DNA of 32,846 nucleotides from Desulfobacula sp. (lineage in GTDB: Bacteria > Desulfobacterota > Desulfobacteria > Desulfobacterales > Desulfobacteraceae), in the NCBI RefSeq assembly GCF_021107415.1, contig NZ_JAIOSW010000093.1:1-32846 (forward strand), in the 5' to 3' direction. Below are positions 26,868 to 32,846 of this stretch, in pieces. Position 1 is the stretch's first letter. Every line of letters starts with the position of its first letter. Position numbers and translations under genes: made by a program. The notes under the pieces were generated by a model, which was given only the letters and a program-made list of their open reading frames with translations, made no database searches and had not been told where the DNA came from.

Positions 26868-27225
26868 ATTGAAAATGTTTAAGCCTATTTTTATTTACAA
26901 TGATTACAGGCACTTACACGAGGATAATTGCGAATACTGCCTTGATATAGTATGTTTTTATTGATTTCTTTTGATTTTTTCGGGATTTGTGCTATTTCCT
27001 AATTCATAAACTTAATATTTGAACAAGCGAAATGTGAGATTAAAGTAAGTACATCGGAAATTATTGCAGTTTTGAGGATATCGGTATTTTGAGGCAACCA
27101 GGCAGGTGGCAAGGTAAAGATTAACCTATACAAATTAGTTTTTTTGGTTTAGAAATAAATGGATAAATACCAGCAGACATACCATTTTATGTAAACATTG
27201 CGGCATTATTTCAGGAGGAACATTC
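26868..27225. other. 358-nt AT-rich spacer upstream of the phosphofructokinase gene
   Basis: No gene seen. It should hold the promoter of the pfk-cdaA unit, but I find only weak matches, such as TTGCGA with TATGTT 17 nt further on near 26930-26955. A strong AGGAGG ribosome site ends the spacer, 7 nt before the pfk ATG. Confidence 0.4.
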
Positions 27226-28329
27226 ATGGCAATACAGCGAGTGGGAATATTAACCGGAGGTGGGGATTGTTCGGGACTCAACGGGGTGATACGAGCGGTC
27301 ACCCGTGCTGCCATTATTCAGTGTGATGCAAAAGTCATTGGTATTGAAGGGGGTTTTGAAGGCCTTATCTCAGGACAGACCCAGGAGCTTACGATACGAT
27401 CGACAAAAGACATATTGACATTGGGAGGTACCATACTTGGAACAACCAACAAAGGAAATCCATTTGATTATCGTGAACTTGATACGGATGGCAGCATCAA
27501 AACAACTGATTATTCCGATAAAGCAGTTGAAACATTTAAGGCACTGAAGCTTGACTGTCTTTTTGTCGTAGGTGGGGAAGGAACCCTTGAAATCGGGTAT
27601 AAATTTTATAAAAAAGGTATACCTGTTATTGGAATTCCCAAGACCATTGATAATGATCTTGAAAAAACTGATTATACATTTGGGTTCCAAACCGCTGTCC
27701 AGGTGGCCTGCGATGCCATGGACCGTTTGCAGACAACGGGCAAAAGCCACCATCGGGTAATGATTTTGGAAGTGATGGGCAGGAATGCCGGATGGATTGC
27801 CCTTGAAGCCGGTATTGCCGGCGGCGCTCATATTATTCTTATACCGGAAATCGAGTATAAAATTGAGAATGTAATTAAAAAAATTCAACTCAGGAAAAAG
27901 GGCGGCAGCCCCTTCAGTATTATTATGATTGCAGAAGGGGCAAAACAAAAAGGAGGGGACACCATCAAGGCCCAAGAAGCGGCAGGCAGGCTTCAGGGAG
28001 TTGAAAAATTAGGTGGTGTCGGGTTTTATCTTGCCAGCCAGATTGAAAAAGAGATTGATCTTGAAGTCCGCACAACCGTTCTCGGACATATCCAGAGAGG
28101 AGGATCTCCCAATTCGTTTGACAGGGTTCTGGGTACCCGCCTGGGAAGTTTTGCCGTGGATGCAGCGGCACAGGGGAAATTTGGAACCATGACTGCCCTT
28201 AAAACTCCTGATATTGTGCTGGTGGACTTAAAGGATCTTGCAGGGAAAGTAAGAAGCGTATCTGTTGATTCTCAGCTCATTGCCTGTGCAGAATCCATTG
28301 GTATTAACATGGGTCGGAAGGCTATGTAA
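27226..28329 (+). CDS. pfkA: 6-phosphofructokinase
   Basis: 367 residues, PfkA superfamily, cytoplasmic. It phosphorylates fructose 6-phosphate in glycolysis, or works reversibly if PPi-dependent. Motifs: phosphoryl-donor loop GILTGGGDCSGLNG (7-20), VVGGEGTLEIG with Gly at 119, catalytic PKTIDNDL (Asp142 and Asp144) and MGRNAGWIALEAG. The position equivalent to E. coli Gly104 is Gly, which is expected for ATP use, while that equivalent to Gly124 is Lys139, as in PPi-type enzymes. This Gly/Lys mix is known in a clade of actinobacterial and other enzymes. ATP use is more likely. The cdaA gene follows 13 nt later. Confidence 0.9.
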   Translation: MAIQRVGILTGGGDCSGLNGVIRAVTRAAIIQCDAKVIGIEGGFEGLISGQTQELTIRSTKDILTLGGTILGTTNKGNPFDYRELDTDGSIKTTDYSDKAVETFKALKLDCLFVVGGEGTLEIGYKFYKKGIPVIGIPKTIDNDLEKTDYTFGFQTAVQVACDAMDRLQTTGKSHHRVMILEVMGRNAGWIALEAGIAGGAHIILIPEIEYKIENVIKKIQLRKKGGSPFSIIMIAEGAKQKGGDTIKAQEAAGRLQGVEKLGGVGFYLASQIEKEIDLEVRTTVLGHIQRGGSPNSFDRVLGTRLGSFAVDAAAQGKFGTMTALKTPDIVLVDLKDLAGKVRSVSVDSQLIACAESIGINMGRKAM

Positions 28330-28342
28330 AGAAAGGTATTTC

Positions 28343-29542
28343 ATGAATTTATTTGCCATATTGTCAAATATCAGGTTGCCGGATATTCTTGATATCCTGT
28401 TTATTTCCATTGTCTCCTATCAATTCTATATCTGGTTCTGGGGCACCAAAGCCTTTAAAGCCATTATTGGTATTGTTCTTTTAAGCGGGGTTTTTATTCT
28501 GGCCAAATCCTGGGGACTTTTTTTGACCACCTGGGTGTTCCAGATTTTGTGGCAGGTCTTTGTGATCCTTTTGATTATTTTGTTTCAAAAAGAAATCAGG
28601 CAAATGCTTGAGCGGTTTAATCCTTTGAAGACGTTTGGGTTTAAACACAGATTAACTGCAGATGGCTGGGTTCCGGCATTTTCCAACTGGGCGTTTGATG
28701 TGGCAAAAAAAAGAATCGGTGTAATCATTGTTTTTGAAAGAATGGATCTTGTGTTTGATTTGATCACCAAGGGGATTGCCATGGAATGTGATCCTCAGCC
28801 TGAAATATTGAATTCAATATTTTATAAAGAATCTCCTTTGCATGATGGGGCTTCCATCATTTCCCACGGTAAAATTTTAAAAACATCCTGCTATCTGCCC
28901 TTAACAGCAAGAGAAGATCTGCCCCAGGAATGGGGAACAAGACATAGAGCAGCCCTGGGACTGACTGAACAATGCGATGCCTGGGTGATGATTGTTTCAG
29001 AAGAAAGAGGGGAAGTATCATTTGCTGTTGATAATGATATGAGAAAAATAAAAGATGAAAAGGAGTTGTCCAGTCTTCTTGAGGATGCAGTCCTTGAGTT
29101 CAAAGAGGCTGATATAGATGTTAAAGAAAAAATAAAATCCTGGTTTACCAGGCGGTACCAAATTAAAGCTGCTGTTTTTGCATTGGTTTTTATTATGTGG
29201 CTGGCCTTTGCAGGGCAACAGAATTTTGAAAAGAAAATCGACCTTCCGTTGAACTTCAGAAATATTCCAACAGGGTTGGTTGTATCTTTACCTGCTGAAC
29301 CTAAAATTTCCATTACCTGTCGGGGCTTAAGGAAAGATGTCAGCCTGTTGAATGAAAATAATATTATTACTTTTATTGATTTGTTTTCAGCAAGGATAGG
29401 CAAATCCTCTTACACTATTACCACGGGTAATCTGATCCTGCCCAATGACAGAATTCATATTGTACATATCACACCTTCAAGGATGGAACTGATACTTGAA
29501 GAGAGCCTGGAAGCAAAAGAATCCCATATAGACACCCAGTGA
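28343..29542 (+). CDS. cdaA: Diadenylate cyclase CdaA fused to a YbbR/CdaR-like domain
   Basis: 399 residues. Three N-terminal membrane helices (about 14-34, 37-56 and 62-82) are followed by a DAC domain (about 95-255) that makes c-di-AMP from two ATP. Catalytic DGA (168-170) in HDGASIISHG and RHR (200-202) in GTRHRAALG are intact. A fourth hydrophobic helix (275-290) is followed by about 100 residues that look like one YbbR repeat (LNFRNIPTGLVVSLPAEPKI and NLILPNDRIHIVHITPSRMEL). In Firmicutes the YbbR protein CdaR is a separate membrane-bound regulator of CdaA; here the modules lie in one chain. The ATG at 28343 has AAAGG 6 nt upstream, so an ORF start 78 nt earlier is rejected. Confidence 0.85.
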   Translation: MNLFAILSNIRLPDILDILFISIVSYQFYIWFWGTKAFKAIIGIVLLSGVFILAKSWGLFLTTWVFQILWQVFVILLIILFQKEIRQMLERFNPLKTFGFKHRLTADGWVPAFSNWAFDVAKKRIGVIIVFERMDLVFDLITKGIAMECDPQPEILNSIFYKESPLHDGASIISHGKILKTSCYLPLTAREDLPQEWGTRHRAALGLTEQCDAWVMIVSEERGEVSFAVDNDMRKIKDEKELSSLLEDAVLEFKEADIDVKEKIKSWFTRRYQIKAAVFALVFIMWLAFAGQQNFEKKIDLPLNFRNIPTGLVVSLPAEPKISITCRGLRKDVSLLNENNIITFIDLFSARIGKSSYTITTGNLILPNDRIHIVHITPSRMELILEESLEAKESHIDTQ

Positions 29543-29558
29543 TTTATGGTGTGATATA

Positions 29559-29849
29559 TCAGCAGCACCCGCCGTTGCCACAGGATGCGTTTTCTTTTCC
29601 TTTTATCCAGACCTGGATAATATAGGAAGCTCAGCCGACCCCCGGACTGACGGATATAGCCTGGGAGGGACAATTGTTAACACATGCACCGCATTCCATG
29701 CAGGCATTAAAGTCAACAATATGGGCCTTGTTCTGGCTCATTTCAAAAACGGCCTGGGGACAGACTTCAGTGCACAAGCTGCAGCCGATACATTTTTCTT
29801 CATCAAGTACCAGGGTTGATACATTATCTAAATGTCTTAAATCTTGCAT
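29559..29849 (-). CDS. hgcB: HgcB, ferredoxin-like mercury-methylation protein, predicted selenoprotein (UGA at 29631-29633 = Sec73)
   Basis: HgcB is a small ferredoxin that works with HgcA to methylate Hg(II), passing electrons and probably mercury. The start MQDLRHLDNVSTLVLDEEKC is as in the family. Two [4Fe-4S] motifs follow: C20-x2-C23-x2-C26-x3-C30-P and C50-x2-C53-x2-C56-x3-C60-P. After SPGVG an in-frame UGA stands at codon 73, exactly where HgcB has its conserved lone Cys (GVGCA). Beyond it the frame reads ASYIIQVWIKGKENASCG-NGGCC-stop, which gives the family length (96 residues) and its C-terminal Cys pair (95 and 96). A SECIS-like hairpin follows the UGA. Conventional gene calling would end the gene at 29631. 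The ATG lies 23 nt after the hgcA stop; an in-frame ATG at 29918 inside hgcA is rejected. Confidence 0.88.
29603..29620 (-). promoter_or_regulatory. Bacterial SECIS-like hairpin in hgcB
   Basis: On the minus strand TTATCC-AGGTCT-GGATAA follows the UGA. Six perfect stem pairs are seen (eight if AG/CT pair), with AGGUCU at the apex, the same loop as the E. coli fdhF SECIS. The loop Gs are nucleotides 18 and 19 after the UGA, against 19 and 20 in fdhF. It lies wholly within the extended coding frame. Confidence 0.82.
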
Positions 29850-29872
29850 GATTATATCTTTCACAGTTAAAG

Positions 29873-31066
29873 TCAAAATGCAGAATAAATCCATAGCCCG
29901 GATGAAATCACCAGGCAAACCAATTGCACAGGAATGTACCGTTTCATTTCTTTTTCAACCCCTGAAGGTGATGTAAACGGTGTTGTCCCTGTGAAATTCA
30001 TGGCCAGAAAAGAGCTGATGGTCACGCTGAACAAAAAGAGAGCCAGACAGTCGGCTATTCCATGAATAGCAGATGTCATGAATACCAGCAGGAGAATAGC
30101 GAACATACTTCCTGAGATGATCCCTTTGAGAGCAAATTCCCTGGAGGGGATAAAGGGAAGCAGGACCGGAGTAACAAATGCGCCTGAAAATATTCCTGCT
30201 GCAAGGGCAAAAAAAGAAACAACGCCTCTTTCCCAGGCCATGGAAAAAGAAAAAATACCCGGTCCGAAACCTGAAATGATAAACAGGACAAGTGCTGTGA
30301 TCAGTGCTGGTTTCAGCACGATTTGAATCTCCACAGGTGTCAGGATAAATCGTTCATACAGATCAAAGGTGACCTGTCTCATTTTTTTGTCTGCTTTTTT
30401 GTTATTCTTTAAAAAAAACGGGATATCCTTTGCCCGTATGGGGCCATAGATCACCCTGAATCCTGACTGCTTTTTGACATCTTTAGCCGATATACCGGTT
30501 GCTCCCAGTTGGGGAACAATGATCTGTTTATGGTCTACAATATTTTCAAGGGAACTATCTTTAATCCTCTTCACGAGTTCCCGGGTTGAAAAAGTTCCCT
30601 TTCCTGCTGCGCACCAGACATTGATCCCTTTTGTATCCAGTACCAGAATCCATGCATTGATGTCGGCCAGCTCTTTTCTCAAATGATCAAACGTCAATTT
30701 AAAATTTGCGGTTACAAGTACCTCACAATTTTTATCCGGTTTTCCAATGGCATAAAGCCCGGGAGCCACCGTATATTTATACCGGTTGATACCGCATCTG
30801 ACATAAAAGCTTGAAAAAAGGTCATCTTTTCCCAGCTTTGGTTTAATGACAGGAATAAGTCCCGCATTAGTTTTTATAAACTTGTCCACATAGGAGCACA
30901 ACTTATAGCCTGGTTCTTCATAGTCTGCCATGGGGTTGGAAGGTTCAGCCGAACAGCTTGAACTGATCTCATCCATGGAGGACATGAGATTAACCCCGGA
31001 GGTTGATATTTTCAGACCTTTCTGAGAAGGGGGCCCATTACACCCCCAGCCCTCTATTTTGTTCAT
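29873..31066 (-). CDS. hgcA: HgcA, corrinoid-dependent mercury methyltransferase
   Basis: 397 residues. HgcA carries a methyl group on a corrinoid and donates it to Hg(II) at the membrane. The diagnostic cap-helix motif NVWCAAGK is present (149-156), with Cys152 the expected cobalt ligand. The corrinoid domain runs to about 230 and is followed by about five membrane spans (from PALITALVLFIISGF to LVCLVISSGLWIY), as in known HgcA. The N-terminal 55 residues, with Cys, Ser and Gly, are a variable extension. The ATG at 31066 is chosen because GGAG lies 6 nt upstream; an ATG at 31078 overlaps that ribosome site and would add four residues. It lies directly behind the ArsR-type gene and in front of hgcB. 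The UGA stop is a true stop, as another stop follows two codons later. Confidence 0.95.
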   Translation of the reverse strand: MNKIEGWGCNGPPSQKGLKISTSGVNLMSSMDEISSSCSAEPSNPMADYEEPGYKLCSYVDKFIKTNAGLIPVIKPKLGKDDLFSSFYVRCGINRYKYTVAPGLYAIGKPDKNCEVLVTANFKLTFDHLRKELADINAWILVLDTKGINVWCAAGKGTFSTRELVKRIKDSSLENIVDHKQIIVPQLGATGISAKDVKKQSGFRVIYGPIRAKDIPFFLKNNKKADKKMRQVTFDLYERFILTPVEIQIVLKPALITALVLFIISGFGPGIFSFSMAWERGVVSFFALAAGIFSGAFVTPVLLPFIPSREFALKGIISGSMFAILLLVFMTSAIHGIADCLALFLFSVTISSFLAMNFTGTTPFTSPSGVEKEMKRYIPVQLVCLVISSGLWIYSAF

Positions 31067-31080
31067 TTGTTTCTCCATCC

Positions 31081-31347
31081 TTATAAGTTTTGGATATATT
31101 GCTTAAATTTATTTAAAACGGTTTTATCTACACAAAAGTAGGTTTTGGGGCCTTCGACTTCTCCACAGACAATTCCGGATTCTTTTAACAGTTTCAGATG
31201 CTGGCTGATAGTGGATTGGGAATAAGGAAAGATATTGACAATTTCTCCACAAACGCAGGTGTTGATATCAATAAGGTGCTCAACAATTTTCATCCGTGTC
31301 GGATGTCCCAGTGCTTTAAATATTTTTGCAAGTTGTTCCGTGTTCAT
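31081..31347 (-). CDS. ArsR/SmtB-family metalloregulator of the hgcAB operon
   Basis: 88 residues, a compact winged helix-turn-helix. N terminus LAKIFKALGHPTRMKIVEHL is typical of ArsR; the recognition helix is about 43-60 (SQSTISQHLKLLKESGIV). A Cys pair in the metal-sensing helix reads CVCGEI (Cys31 and Cys33), close to the ELCVCDL site of ArsR/CadC-type sensors; Cys61 and Cys72 could add ligands. Such proteins repress until a metal or metalloid binds. ArsR-like regulators next to hgcA are known in other mercury methylators. The start overlaps the stop of a Cys-rich small ORF as ATGA, and the stop lies close to hgcA, so the unit is co-transcribed. A matching inverted repeat overlaps the operon promoter. 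Confidence 0.88.
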   Translation of the reverse strand: MNTEQLAKIFKALGHPTRMKIVEHLIDINTCVCGEIVNIFPYSQSTISQHLKLLKESGIVCGEVEGPKTYFCVDKTVLNKFKQYIQNL

Positions 31348-31430
31348 ATGCCGTCACCATAGGGGCAGGCACAGGTGCACAACTTGGTTTCTTTGCAATG
31401 GCATTTAGCGGTATTGATAATAATTTTCAA
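31344..31430 (-). CDS. Cys-rich 28-residue leader ORF at the head of the arsR-type/hgcAB operon
   Basis: A TTG start at 31430 has AAGGA about 7 nt upstream. The ORF reads to a TGA at 31344-31346 that overlaps the regulator's ATG as ATGA, the classic mark of translational coupling. The peptide ends CHCKETKLCTCACPYGDGI: five Cys and one His within 13 residues, spaced CHC-x5-CTCAC, like a minimal metallothionein or thiolate metal site. It lies between the predicted transcription start (about 31457) and the regulator. It could be a metal-binding microprotein or a leader peptide whose translation through Cys codons tunes the operon. No homologue is known to me. Base composition differs from the surrounding AT-rich spacer, which supports coding. 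Confidence 0.6.
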   Translation of the reverse strand: MKIIINTAKCHCKETKLCTCACPYGDGI

Positions 31431-31443
31431 AAATTCTTCCTTT

Positions 31444-31470
31444 TTATCGTTTATCGACTATTAACGATAA
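31444..31470. promoter_or_regulatory. Candidate ArsR-type operator
   Basis: A perfect inverted repeat TTATCGTT-N11-AACGATAA overlaps the -10 element and the predicted start of transcription of the operon. A further TTATCG half-site lies inside (31451-31456). Position and symmetry fit autorepression by the ArsR-type regulator encoded downstream. Confidence 0.55.
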
Positions 31471-31492
31471 GCCATTGTTTGAGAATTGTCAA
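31464..31492 (-). promoter_or_regulatory. Sigma-70 promoter of the mercury-methylation operon
   Basis: On the minus strand a perfect TTGACA (31492-31487) is followed after 17 nt by TATCGT (31469-31464), 4 of 6 matches. Transcription would start near 31457, giving a leader that carries the Cys-rich small ORF. Confidence 0.6.
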
Positions 31493-31647
31493 CCAGAAAT
31501 TTTATACAGAATTATTCATACCATTAACCAGTCTGAAAGTTTTTATTTGTCAGAATTATTATAGAAAAAATAGCATATCAGACCGGATAAGAAATTAAGA
31601 TTAATTATTTGATGCCTTGTAGCCGGCTTCATTCAAAAAGATATCTA

Positions 31648-31674
31648 TTGAATCCTCCCCTATAGATGTATAAT
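31648..31674 (+). promoter_or_regulatory. Candidate promoter of the Cys-rich protein gene
   Basis: A perfect -10 TATAAT (31669-31674) is preceded by TTGAAT (31648-31653) with a short 15-nt spacer. Transcription would start about 70 nt before the gene, divergently from the mercury-methylation operon. Confidence 0.35.
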
Positions 31675-31751
31675 AATGATACAAAATGATCGTCAACATA
31701 TTGGCAATAAGTTAGCTATGTTGATATTTGAAAAAAGGAAACTTGTCAGGA

Positions 31752-32285
31752 ATGAAAGGCCGTACCGATATCCCCTGGTGTTCTGCTGAAGAATGGAACC
31801 AGGTTTTTTTATTCATAAAAAGAATTGACGACTTGCATGGACAAAAACTTGTTAATGTTTATAAAACAGCGAATCAGATCAGACACAGATTTGAAGAGAT
31901 GTCAGGGTCAATAGAAAAGGTTTGCTCCCACACCTGTGTATATTGTGAGGATATCTGCTGCATAAGAGCAACCATATGGTTTGATTTAAAAGATCTGCTC
32001 TATATTTATTTTGGGCTGAATAAATTTCCTGCATCTCAAATCATAAAGAATTCATCTGGAAATCGAAAAAAAGCCTGCTGCCATTTTTTTGAAAAAGGGT
32101 GTGCACTTTCAAGGCTTGAACGTCCTTTTATCTGTACCTGGTATTTTTGTTCGGAACAAAAAAGATATCTGACCCGCCATCATCAAAAAATAAAGCAAAA
32201 TTTTGAGCAAATTTTGATTGAAATTAAAAATCTTCGCAATAAAATGGAAGAAGAATTTATCCGGATATCCTATCCAAATCTATAA
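31752..32285 (+). CDS. Cys-rich protein, YkgJ-like metal-chelating family possible
   Basis: 177 residues from the ATG at 31752; a TTG at 31728 could add eight. Ten cysteines fall in two groups: C58-x3-C62-x2-C65-x3-C69-C70, and C109-C110, C117, C128 and C133. The second group, CCHFFEKGCALSRLERPFICTWYFC in short segments, resembles the YkgJ/UPF0153 pattern (C-x-F-L-x-x-G-C-x-x-Y-x-x-R-P-x-x-C-x-x-F-x-C), whose members probably bind zinc or an iron-sulfur centre. No signal peptide or membrane span. The gene diverges from the hgc operon and precedes yhbY by 59 nt. A role linked to metals is tempting from its neighbours but unproven. Confidence 0.55.
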   Translation: MKGRTDIPWCSAEEWNQVFLFIKRIDDLHGQKLVNVYKTANQIRHRFEEMSGSIEKVCSHTCVYCEDICCIRATIWFDLKDLLYIYFGLNKFPASQIIKNSSGNRKKACCHFFEKGCALSRLERPFICTWYFCSEQKRYLTRHHQKIKQNFEQILIEIKNLRNKMEEEFIRISYPNL

Positions 32286-32344
32286 ATCCAATCTTTTTTG
32301 TGATATGATATGGACTTTAAAAATAAACAGGTAAGGATATTGGT

Positions 32345-32650
32345 TTGAAAGAATTAAAAGGATCACAAAAAAAGTATTTACGAGGACTTGCTCACAATTT
32401 GAATCCATCTGCTTTTGTCGGTCAGAAAGGCATTACCGAGGCATTGATAGGAGAGATTGATAAGGCTCTTAAAGCCAGTGAGCTTATCAAAGTCAAATTC
32501 AATGATTATAAGGAAAAAGAACAAAAAAATGCATTGATAAAAGAGATTGCAAAAGCCACTCAATCCCATATTGCCGGCATGATCGGGCATGTTGCCATTT
32601 TGTACCGGCAAAACAGTGATGTGGAAAAGCAGCATATCAGGTTGCCATAA
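32345..32650 (+). CDS. yhbY: YhbY-type CRM-domain RNA-binding protein
   Basis: 101 residues, a single CRM (CRS1-YhbY) domain, the usual bacterial length. It binds pre-50S ribosomal RNA during assembly. Family marks are LKGSQKKYLRGLAHNLNP, then VGQKGITEALIGEIDKAL, and IAGMIGHVAILYR near the end, with a GxxG loop in the last of these. The start is a TTG at 32345 with AAGGA 8 nt upstream, which gives the canonical N terminus (M)KELKGSQKKYLRG. Confidence 0.92.
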   Translation: MKELKGSQKKYLRGLAHNLNPSAFVGQKGITEALIGEIDKALKASELIKVKFNDYKEKEQKNALIKEIAKATQSHIAGMIGHVAILYRQNSDVEKQHIRLP

Positions 32651-32652
32651 CG

Positions 32653-32846
32653 ATGGGGAAATTACCATTGCGATTTTTAGCATTAAAAGGAAACTATATG
32701 AAGCTTGATGGCGGCGCCATGTTCGGCAATGCTCCAAAAGCCCTCTGGAGTCGTTGGATGCAGCCTGATGATCGCAATATGATCACCATCGGATCAAGAG
32801 CCCTTTTAATTGAAATACCGGATCATAAGATCTTGTTTGAAACAGG
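32653..32846 (+). CDS. MBL-fold metallo-hydrolase, N-terminal part only
   Basis: About 64 codons before the window ends. The start MGKLPLRFLALKGNYMKLDG, then AMFGNAPKALWSRW and RALLIEIPDHKILFETG, matches the N terminus of metallo-beta-lactamase-fold hydrolases with the LDGGAMFG motif; the HxHxDH zinc site would lie beyond the edge. The ATG at 32653 lies 2 nt after the yhbY stop. An in-frame ATG at 32698 has a better AAAAGGA ribosome site, but the residues before it still align with the family pattern, so the longer form is preferred. Confidence 0.72.
   Translation, partial: MGKLPLRFLALKGNYMKLDGGAMFGNAPKALWSRWMQPDDRNMITIGSRALLIEIPDHKILFET

Noticed and set aside
27370..27975. 201-codon minus-strand ORF
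   Set aside because: Antisense shadow of phosphofructokinase, with low-complexity, Phe/Ile-rich content and no motif.
28891..29403. 170-codon minus-strand ORF
   Set aside because: Antisense to the DAC and YbbR-like domains of cdaA; no recognisable features.
29631..29633. hgcB UGA as a simple nonsense mutation
   Set aside because: The frame beyond stays open to the family length and ends in the Cys pair, and a SECIS-type hairpin follows at the right distance. Degeneration would not be expected to give both.
29873..29875. UGA at the end of hgcA as a second selenocysteine codon
   Set aside because: The next in-frame codons are CTT and TAA, and HgcA already has its full set of membrane spans, so it is a plain stop.

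Overview
The window looks like a chromosomal segment of an anaerobic, sulfate-reducing deltaproteobacterium of the Desulfobacterales type (Desulfobacula/Desulfobacter-like). This is inferred from gene content: a tungsten aldehyde:ferredoxin oxidoreductase, a Liv-type transporter coupled to an acyl-CoA ligase, the mercury-methylation genes hgcA/hgcB, a UGA-decoding selenoprotein signal, and moderate-to-low GC. I saw no rRNA, tRNA or CRISPR array.

Layout. (1) 1-1615, minus: a penicillin-acylase-type Ntn hydrolase that runs off the left edge and lacks the front of its A chain. (2) 1694-8378, plus: promoter, livM-livH-livK-livG-livF and a long-chain-type acyl-CoA ligase, read as one uptake-and-activation operon for an amino acid or carboxylic acid. 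(3) 8375-11373, minus: a class II aldolase-family protein overlapping the end of an upstream aldehyde:ferredoxin oxidoreductase gene. (4) 11374-12179: gene-poor. (5) 12180-20433, plus: a stand-alone cyclic-nucleotide-binding protein followed by a 2586-residue iterative polyketide synthase of enediyne-PKS-like order (KS-AT-ACP-ACP-KR-DH-PPTase) with two further hotdog thioesterase-like domains fused at its C terminus. (6) 26376-20599, minus: an operon of a Slam-like TPR/beta-barrel protein, a FecR-domain protein with TbpB-like glycine motifs, and a CHASE2-adenylate cyclase broken by a one-base frameshift. (7) 26535-26831, minus: a fragment of an IS1634-type transposase. (8) 27226-29542, plus: 6-phosphofructokinase and a diadenylate cyclase (CdaA) fused to a YbbR/CdaR-like domain. 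(9) 31492-29559, minus: the mercury-methylation operon: promoter with overlapping operator, a 28-codon Cys-rich small ORF, an ArsR-family regulator, hgcA and hgcB. (10) 31752 to the right edge, plus: a Cys-rich protein, a YhbY-type RNA-binding protein and the start of an MBL-fold hydrolase.

Main discovery. hgcB seems to stop at a UGA after 72 codons. The reading frame continues past it for 23 codons and ends in the Cys-Cys pair typical of HgcB. The UGA sits exactly where HgcB has its conserved single cysteine (Cys73), and it is followed at the right distance by a perfect hairpin with an AGGUCU apical loop, the same loop as the E. coli fdhF SECIS. I read this as a selenocysteine-containing HgcB. 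The head of the same operon carries a previously unlisted small ORF whose peptide packs five cysteines and a histidine into 13 residues (CHCKETKLCTCAC) and whose stop overlaps the arsR-type start as ATGA. Together they suggest a metal- and selenium-tuned variant of the mercury-methylation system.
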